A model generated the notes under the pieces. The model was given only the letters and a program-made list of their open reading frames with translations, was not told the DNA's origin and made no database searches. A DNA stretch of 64,000 nt, taken from Meloidogyne chitwoodi. Taxonomy: Eukaryota > Nematoda > Chromadorea > Rhabditida > Meloidogynidae. How positions within the stretch are numbered: position 1 is the stretch's first letter; each line of letters opens with the position of its first letter. Made by a program: the position numbers and the translations under genes. The DNA is taken from assembly GCA_015183035.1 (NCBI GenBank), contig JACZZP010000016.1:62001-126000 (forward strand), in the 5' to 3' direction. This document shows, in pieces, positions 57,139 through 64,000 of this stretch.

Positions 57139-58869
57139 TTATTTCTGTATAGGAGATTGTCTAACAACAAATTCCAAGTTATTTCTAAATACTAATGACT
57201 GATTCTGTTGATTTTTGCTTGCATCTCGTTTTGCTTCAGATCTATTATTTACGCTACCTAAAATAGTATAAAATTTTTTTACAAAAAAATAATTTTTTTT
57301 AATACTCTTTTCGCTTGATTTGTCATTTAATTCTTCATTTAAATCCTTTTTCTTCAATAAAACTAAAAAACGTTTTTTCCGTCCACTATCAAGCATGCTT
57401 GATTCTCCAATATTTAAATAATTTTCTCTTAATCCTCTTCCTATTCTTCTTTCATCGTTTTCTTTATTATTACCACCACAAGGCAATGATCCTCTTAATA
57501 GCATATTATTATTATTTTGTGATGGGGAATTCATAAATGTTGTTGATCTTTCAATATTTGGAATATTATTATTTCCTCCTTCGCTGTCCATCATTACACC
57601 TATTAAATTAAAAATTAATTTAATTTTTTTGTTGAAAAAATATAAAATTAACCTCCACCAAATGTTGACATACTATAAAGATTATTATTGCCATCTCCAA
57701 TGCAAGCCCCATTTGTTGATTGTGGACGAACACCATTATTACAACCATTATTTGACTGTCCTCCCCCCAAAAGTGTTGTTTGTTGTTGACAATTTGTTGC
57801 ATCAGCGAAATTTGAAGAACATTGTTGTTGATTACAATTATTCCCTCCAAATTGTTGTGAATTCATCAATGGAATTTGTCCGTTATTATTATTACAAGCT
57901 CCAGAACACTGACATTCTGTCATTTCTCCATTATTATTATTTCCAAGTAGGTCACTGCCCCCTCCATTTAGCATAGTACCTCCACCACTCATCAATTGCT
58001 GTTGTTGATTGAAAATATTCTGACTTAGAGGAAATTGTGGCTGTTGGGAAATTATTTGTTGACATGCAGGTCCCTTTAAAAAATTTTTTTTATTCCATGG
58101 ATTAGTATTTTATTCTTATGTATCAAATGCTATGAAAATCCATTAAAATTTTACCCTTTGTATCGGTGGTATTTTCGCGCAAAGTGATTGCAATGGTGCA
58201 AGTGTCTGTTGCCCACAACCCATGGGAACAAAAGCGTCATGATTAAATTGTGGAAGAAGAATATCAGAAAATTTTTTGGCCATTAAATCAACAACACTTC
58301 GCTTTTTTCGTCCATAACCACCACCTCCACCACCACAACCACAACAACAAGGACCTAAAGAATATCTTGATAATTAAAATATTTTTAAATGATAAAATGA
58401 ATAAGAAAAATATTTTTTTTAATTGAAATATAAATAAATTAATTAAATCTTAAAAAAAATTAATTAGAACATACAACAACAGCAACAACACGGTCTGCCT
58501 GTAATAATTTAATTAATTTTTAAAATAATATTTATAAATACTTACAGCAGCAACAACCTCCTCCACAACAACCACCGCAACAACACGGGCATAACTAATT
58601 TTAAATAATTTTAATAATTAAATTATTTAAAATTTAATTTAAATTTACTTTTACTGGAGGCGGTGGTAATTTAATGATAATTGGCTTGCAGCAACAACTG
58701 AAATTTTTTTAAATTGTTTATTAAAATTTAATTTTTAATGCTTAAAAATATAAAAAAACCTTGGACTGCAACAACAACAGCAATTAGCATCTGCAAATCT
58801 CATTTGGTTTTGAAAGGGAAAGAGGAAAGGTATAAGTGTGAAAATAATAAAAATAAAAGCTGAAGTCAT
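57139..58869 (-). CDS. Secreted Asn/Gln-rich protein with poly-Cys domain and dibasic site
   Basis: ATG at 58869: signal peptide MTSAFIFIIFTLIPFLFPF, then DANCCCCCSP. Short exons then encode poly-Cys modules: CKPIIIKLPPPP, CPCCCGGCCGGGCCC, the phase-1 exon C|CRPCCCCC (about 58481-58547) and PCCCGCGGGGGGYG. GRKKRS follows directly, a probable proprotein-convertase site. After it come SVVDLMAKKFSDILLPQFNH and a long Asn/Gln/Gly-rich stretch with scattered Cys (ECQCSGACNNNNGQ; NFADATNCQQQTTLLGGGQ), a basic part (SGRKKRFLVLLKKKDLNEE), and an end at ...VRQSPIQK with stop at 57139. Exons at 57139-57258, 57305-57597, 57653-58073 and 58157-58355, plus small exons. No known family recognised. The poly-Cys exon structure equals that of the plus-strand genes at 60081 and 62199. 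Confidence 0.7.
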
Positions 58870-60080
58870 TTTAAACTGATTAAAAAATATTTTTAAAAAT
58901 TAAATTAGTATTTTAGCTATAATTTAAAAAAATATCCTTTTTTAATTAAATTTTTAATAATAATTTAAAAAAATTTAAAAATTTCTTAAAGACTAAAATC
59001 TTTAAAAACAAAAATTTATTGTTATATATAAATAGAAGGAGTTGTTACTAATTTTTATACTTATATTTTTAGTGGTCTTTTTTTATTTATGAATAGTTCT
59101 TTTAAAAATTAATATTTTTTTTATGGTCATCGTCATCAAAATATCGTCATCAAATCCTTACAAAAATATTTATATTTGTTTAATAATTTATTTTAAGTTT
59201 ATTTACTTTTGTTGATGACTAAACAAGTTAATTAGCCACTAGTTTTAATTTTTTTAAATAATTATAAAAAAAGGAAAAAGAAAGTTTAGAATGAATTAAT
59301 AAGCTTTTTTCTTCTTCTTCAAGTTTATTTAATATTTATTTATTTGTTTAAGATTAATAGAAATAAAAATAAAACAACTCCAAATTGGGAGAAAATTTCG
59401 CTATTACCTTTAAGTTGCTTTATTTTTTGCTTTTTTCTTTCAAGATTTAGTTCTCTATTTTTTAATATCCTTTATTTTCTTTTAAATATAAGAATCCGGT
59501 TAAGTAAACTGTAAAAAATCGGAGAAAATATGTTTACCCGTGGACAAAAAATTAATTTTTCTATTAATAGTTGATGCTTAATTTAGATTTATAATAGAAA
59601 AATAATTAATATATTAGCATTTACGTAAGCATCAAGTTTTTAAAGTTAAAAAAATAATATTTAGGTATTTTTTTATATTTAAAATATTATTTAATAATAT
59701 TTAAGAAAAAATTAAAAAATATATTTAGGTAAATTAAATATTGAACTGGAAATAAATTTAAATTTTAAATAATTAATATCGGTTAGTATTTTTGAGTATT
59801 TTTTCAATTTTATTTATTAAATTTTATCTAAAAAAATATTTTAAAAGTTGGTAAATAAATCTTCAAAAATATAATTAATTCTTCTTGTATCGTGGCAATT
59901 AACACAAAGAATCTTTATTTAGAAAAAAAGTGAAAATATTTTCTTTGTTTCATTGTTATTTGTTTATTATTAAATTATTGGTAAGAGCTATTATAATCAA
60001 AATTAAGTTGAGTAATATATAAAATAAATAATTTAATTTTTATTTAAATAAATTTCCAAAAAATTAATTTAATTTAATAA
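58870..60080. other. AT-rich region between divergent poly-Cys genes
   Basis: Very AT-rich, with homopolymer runs. It separates the minus-strand gene (start 58869) from the plus-strand paralog (start 60081) and so should hold both promoters. No gene, repeat array or RNA recognised. Confidence 0.4.
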
Positions 60081-60768
60081 ATGTTATTAATTTTATTTTT
60101 TGCCACTTTAATATTTATAAATATTAATTTTTCAAATGAGGAAATACTTGAAGCAAAACTTTCTTTAAATTGCAACAAAACAAAAATTAATGACAATTTT
60201 ACTAATTTAAATGAAAAAAGAAAATGTCGTTGTTGTATTAATCAAAATGATACTACTAAAAAAATTAATTTTTCAATAAGAAGATCCTTTAAAGTTTTAA
60301 AACGATCTTGTTGTTGTGGTGGTGGTGGGTGTTGCTGTTGTTGTGAGTGTGATTTTTTAAAATTATTTTTAAAATTTAAAAATAATTTTAAAAATTCTAA
60401 AAATTAAAATTTAATTTAATTTAAATAAATTAAAATAGTTAAAAAATATTAAATTTAGGTAGACCATGTTGTTGTTGTTGCAATAATTGTGGTTGTTGTA
60501 ATTGTTGCAATCCTTGCTGTTGTAATTGTTGTGGAGGTTTTTTAGTGTTATAAAAACTTATTTTAATATTTTTTTAATTTTAGAATGTCAAAGTATTAAA
60601 TGGGCTCCTTGCTGTAATTTTTAAATTTTTTTATTTTATTAAATAAAAAATTTTAAGGTTGTCGACCTTGTTGCTGTGGATGTAAAAAAAATTTTTTTTA
60701 ATAAAATTTTTATTATAGGCACTGGCTACGGAAAAAAGATGAAGAAACTTAAGCGTTGCTTTGCTTAA
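60081..60768 (+). CDS. Secreted poly-Cys protein, copy 1
   Basis: ATG at 60081 followed by a signal peptide (MLLILFFATLIFININFS). The propeptide-like part EEILEAKLSLNCNKTKIND leads to RSCCCGGGGCCCCC. Five exons: 60081-60342, 60459-60536, 60584-60613, 60658-60681, 60719-60768. Every intron is in phase 1, and most split a Cys codon (T|GT or T|GC). Exon 2 reads C|CRPCCCCCNNCGCCNCCNP, exon 3 ECQSIKWAPC, exon 4 CRPCCCG, and exon 5 TGYGKKMKKLKRCFA then stop. The donor after exon 1 is GTGAGT. The same exon plan recurs at 62199-62869. No known family is recognised; metal-binding or a disulfide-rich extracellular matrix role is possible but only inferred. Confidence 0.7.
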
Positions 60769-61283
60769 CTTGCCTAGAAAATTTTTGAAATTATTTAATA
60801 ATTAAAAAAAAGAAATTATTTGGCAAATTAAAATTGTTATTTCTATTATTTAATTCATTAAATTTATTTAAAAAAAATTTAATAAATTAAGCTAAACAAT
60901 TAATAAATCAAACTATTTTTAGAATTTTTAAAATTTTTAAATGTTAGTTTTTCTAAGTTTTATGTCGTCAATAAATTTAAAAAATTTTGTAGATTAAATT
61001 TGAATTTTAAATAAAAGACACGTTTAAAATTTTCTATTTTTTATTTTAATTTAATATATTTACCTATAAATATTATAATATTACCAAAAGCTTTAAAATT
61101 GAAGTTAAAATTATTTAAATAGAATTTTTTTTTAAATCCACGTTTATTTAAATTATTATTTGTTTAAATAATTTTTTTTACATCGATAAATAATATAAAA
61201 ACTTAAAAAATGAGTTTTATCAAAGCATTCATAAATTAAGTAATTAAAAAAATATTAATTAATATAATTTTAAATTTGATATC
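60769..61283. other. AT-rich intergenic region
   Basis: No coding exon, repeat or RNA seen. It holds the 3' end of the first poly-Cys gene and the upstream region of the TIL inhibitor gene. Confidence 0.4.
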
Positions 61284-61781
61284 ATGCAGGTATTAATTAT
61301 TAAAAATAATATTAAATTTTTTTTTTTTTTGAATTAAAAATTAATATTTCTTTATACAAATAGAATTGTCTGGTTATTAATGTTCTACTGATTGTGATTT
61401 TCTTATATTCAGTAACAGGTAAATAATTAATTAAATTTTAAAATTTAATTTTTTGTCAATATTTTAATTTAAAAATTTAATTATAATATTGTATTATTTA
61501 AAATATAAATTTTAGTAAAAGTAGAGTAAATAAGCTGATTTTAAAATTATAAATTTTAATATTAGTTCTCAAAAAATTTAATTAAATTAATCAAAATATT
61601 TTTTTTAGCTTCTTCATGCAAGGATGGAGAAGAATGGAAATCATGTGCTTCAGCTTGTGAGCCAACATGCACAAAACTAGATATTGTTTGTAATGATATG
61701 TGTATGCCAGCAAAATGCCAATGCAAAGAAGGATATGTTAGAAATAAAAATAATAAATGTATTAAAAAAGAAAACTGCTAA
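61284..61781 (+). CDS. Secreted TIL-domain (Ascaris-type) protease inhibitor
   Basis: TIL domains are ten-cysteine folds; many nematode members inhibit serine proteases with an exposed loop. Exons: 61284-61289 (only ATGCAG), 61364-61418 and 61619-61781, in frame, stop TAA at 61779. The first two exons give a signal peptide (MQNCLVINVLLIVIFLYSV). The mature domain begins ASSCKDGEEWKSCASACEPT and ends with CKEGYVRNKNNKCIKKENC; it has ten cysteines with TIL spacing (C.......C...C...C......C...C....C.C.........C......C). The reactive-site loop, around the fifth and sixth Cys, reads VCNDMCMPAKC, so the P1 residue cannot be fixed. The tiny first exon is inferred because no other in-frame ATG precedes the signal peptide. 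It sits between two poly-Cys genes. Confidence 0.8.
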
Positions 61782-62198
61782 AAGTGATTGAAAAGCTTCA
61801 ATTTTAATTAAATAATTACTTTACTTCAAAAAATATTAATCAACTTTCCTATCGGGATTTTTTCAAAATAAAATTAAGTAAATTTTATAAGTTTTCATTT
61901 TATTCGGTTTAAGTCTTTTTTTTAATTTTTGGGCATTTTTCTTTTTTTTTTTAATAAATAAATTAATTTAAAAAAATTATAAAAATATTGTCTACATATT
62001 GTTGTTCTTCACAATGTGTTGGTTTTACAATAAAAATAATTGTAAAAAATAAAAGAAAGTAAAAACAATGAAAAAATTCTTTGTTTTGAATCATTATTTA
62101 ATTGAAAATATTAATAAAAATTGTGTAAATTATTTTTCATTAAAAAAATATTTTTTTTTTAATTTATTTATTTAGCCTTTTAATTTAGATTTAAAAAA
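61782..62198. other. AT-rich intergenic region
   Basis: Nothing recognisable apart from AATAAA-like signals downstream of the TIL gene stop. Confidence 0.4.
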
Positions 62199-62869
62199 AT
62201 GAAAAAAATTGCTAATTTAAATATTTTTATTATTTTATTATTTATAAGCTTTGTAATTTGTTATTGTAATATAATTAAAGAATTTAATTCAACAAAAATA
62301 AATAATTTTAATTTAAAAAATTTAAAAAATGTTAAAGCTCCAATTTGTTCAAAACAAAATTGTTTAATCAAAAATTGTAAAAATATTATTGAAAAAAAGA
62401 ATAATAAACGGTCGTGTTGTTGTAATTGTTGCAACTGTTGTTGCTGTAATTTTTAAAAAATTTTATTTTTTTTTAAATTTTTTAATTTTAGGTAGGCCTT
62501 GTTGTTGTTGCTGTAGACCTTGTGGTTGTTCTTGCTGTTCTCCATGTTGTTGTGGAGGTAAATATTTTTTTAAATCAATTAATTTTGTTTATTTTTGTTT
62601 ATTCTCTAAAATAATACCTTTAGACAATTTTTAAAAATTTTTTAAATTTAATTTTATTTTTTTAGAGTCTCATTACAAATGGTCTCCATGTTGTAAGTTT
62701 TTTTCAAAACTTTTTTTATAAAATTAAAAAATTTTTTAGGCTGCCAACCCTGCTGTTGTGGATGTAAATTTAATTTTTTTTTTTAAATTATAATTTAAAT
62801 TAAGGTGTTGGCTATGGTAGAAGAAAGATGAAATGTCGTCGAAATGTTAAAAAACTTAATAAATTTTAA
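62199..62869 (+). CDS. Secreted poly-Cys protein, copy 2
   Basis: Paralog of the gene at 60081. ATG at 62199, signal peptide MKKIANLNIFIILLFISFV, then CYCNIIKEFNSTKI and KAPICSKQNCLIKNCKN. Five exons with the same phases and nearly the same lengths as copy 1: 62199-62445, 62492-62557, 62666-62692, 62740-62763, 62815-62869. Exon 1 ends RSCCCNCCNCCC, exon 2 reads C|CRPCCCCCRPCGCSCCSP, exon 3 ESHYKWSPC, exon 4 CQPCCCG, and exon 5 VGYGRRKMKCRRNVKKLNKF then stop. The conserved pieces are the CRPCCCC exon, the W(A/S)PCC exon, and the GYG(K/R) basic tail. The copies are moderately diverged, so the duplication is not recent. Confidence 0.72.
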
Positions 62870-63686
62870 ATTGATAGAAATTAAATTTTATAATTTTAAT
62901 TATTTAATAAATATTTATTTTTTCTATTTTTTAAATTCCAAAATGATCGTTAATATTAATTTAAATTTAAAAAAAATATCAAAATTAAAAGAATAATTAG
63001 TCAAATAATTTTAATTTGAAATTATTTATTTTTAATTATTATTTTTTATTTAAAAAAATGTCAATTAATTAAAATTTAATTGTAATTAATTTATTAAAAA
63101 TTAATTATTTATTTATTTTTCTTTTTTTCTAAAAATTGCTAAATTTGTCTTGAGTATTCTTTTCTGAACAAACATTAATCGTCACAAAATAATAAAAATT
63201 ATTTTTTTAAATAAAAGTTTTTTTTTATTCCTTTTAAAGTATAAATGATCAACAATCAAAAGTAAATAAAAAAACAAATTTTATTTTTAAATAATTATTT
63301 TAATTTCCTGTTTTGTTAAAAAATAAAAAGAAAAAGACAAAAATGATTATTTCAATACAATAAAAGAAATTTTTTGAATGGTCATTAAGCATCTTTGGAC
63401 AATGTTTTTTTAGAAAACAATAAAATTATTTTTTATTTATTTTTCATTGCTTTATAAAATGAATTAATAAAAAATAAATATTAATTTAAATATGAGAGTT
63501 TTTAATTATTTTATTTATTTAATTAATTAATTAATTTTTATAAAATAATTAAATTTTAAATAAAGCTTTTATTAATTATATATTTGAAATTTTTGAAAAA
63601 ATAATAGTTAATTAAGAAAAATATTTTTTTTTATTATTAAAATTTAATTAAATATTTAATAATTTATTTTCTTAAAATATTTAAAA
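62870..63686. other. Extremely AT-rich intergenic region
   Basis: Only A/T-rich sequence with TTAATT repeats (about 63521-63535). No gene or structured element recognised. Confidence 0.4.
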
Positions 63687-64000
63687 ATGTCTTTATTATT
63701 CAATTTCTTAATAATAACAGCTTTTTTATTTTTAAATAATTTAAATAATTCTGATGCTAATGGATGTTGTGGAGGGTAAATTTATACTTATTTTAATTAG
63801 TTAAAAATAATCAAATTTGTTAGATGTTGTCATTGTTGCAAATGCTGTTCTTGTTGGTAAAAAATTTTTTTTTAATAATTTAATTAATAATAAAATTTTC
63901 AAAGATTATTTTTATATATTTTAGTACTCCTTGTTGTAATCCACCCTTATTGTAATATTTTTATTTTAATTTTTAATTATTTTTTAAATTTTAGAATCAA
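63687..64000 (+). CDS. Secreted poly-Cys protein, copy 3, partial
   Basis: ATG at 63687: signal peptide MSLLFNFLIITAFLFLNNL, then SDANGCCGG. Exon 1 ends at 63775 and exon 2 (63824-63856) reads CCHCCKCCSCC in frame. A third exon from 63925 reads TPCCNPPLL and either stops or is spliced again near the window edge. The gene is shorter in its first exon than copies 1 and 2 and does not show a CRPCCCC module inside the window, but the signal peptide plus small Cys-pair exons place it in the same style of genes. The 3' part lies outside the window. Confidence 0.55.

Overview
The window looks like nuclear DNA of a nematode. It is strongly AT-rich, the genes are split by many short introns (mostly about 40-80 bp) with TTTTAG, TTTCAG or TTTAAG acceptors, and the gene set fits: a Ras with Asp11 as in C. 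elegans LET-60, UNC-23/BAG2, CAR-1/LSM14, a megalin-type LRP, TMEM-231 and UBR-5. I cannot fix the clade. Gene models were spliced by eye from reading frame, splice sites and remembered family motifs; exon edges are estimates, and gene symbols follow C. elegans usage.

Left part (1-10.3 kb). A polar, Q/S/H-rich nuclear-looking protein (minus, running off the left edge) carries a 509-bp Merlin-like DNA transposon remnant in one intron. Next comes unc-23/BAG2 (plus), whose first intron appears to hold an inverted-repeat element. Convergent to it are a small VEFS-box gene (SUZ12-like) and car-1/LSM14, both minus and possibly co-transcribed. A second inverted-repeat element with a GACGAAAGG minisatellite sits between car-1 and the LRP gene.

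Middle (10.3-33.4 kb) is one giant minus-strand gene for a megalin/LRP receptor. It has a signal peptide, LDLR class A clusters of about 6, 8, 10 and 11 repeats, EGF modules and YWTD propellers, one membrane span, and a tail with NPxY-like motifs. A 2.7-kb gene-poor stretch follows (33.4-36.2 kb).

Right of that (36.2-55.1 kb, all minus) lie tmem-231 (ciliary transition zone), a tiny membrane ORF abutting it, the Ras gene, a tandem array of exon-like pairs, two unnamed genes, and a 12-kb UBR-5 HECT E3 ligase. One UBR-5 intron holds a second Merlin relic with an 8-bp target duplication and a transposase C-terminal fragment. The UBR-5 HECT region appears to lack the embedded MLLE domain.

Right end (55.5-64 kb) is an accessory locus of small secreted cysteine-rich proteins. 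It has a Pro-rich CC-tailed protein, a long Asn/Gln-rich protein with a poly-Cys N-terminal domain and a dibasic GRKKRS site, two close paralogs made of phase-1 poly-Cys mini-exons, a third partial gene of this kind at the edge, and a TIL-domain (Ascaris-type) protease inhibitor between them. I regard this poly-Cys family, built by reuse of a C|CRPCCCC exon, as the least described content of the window.
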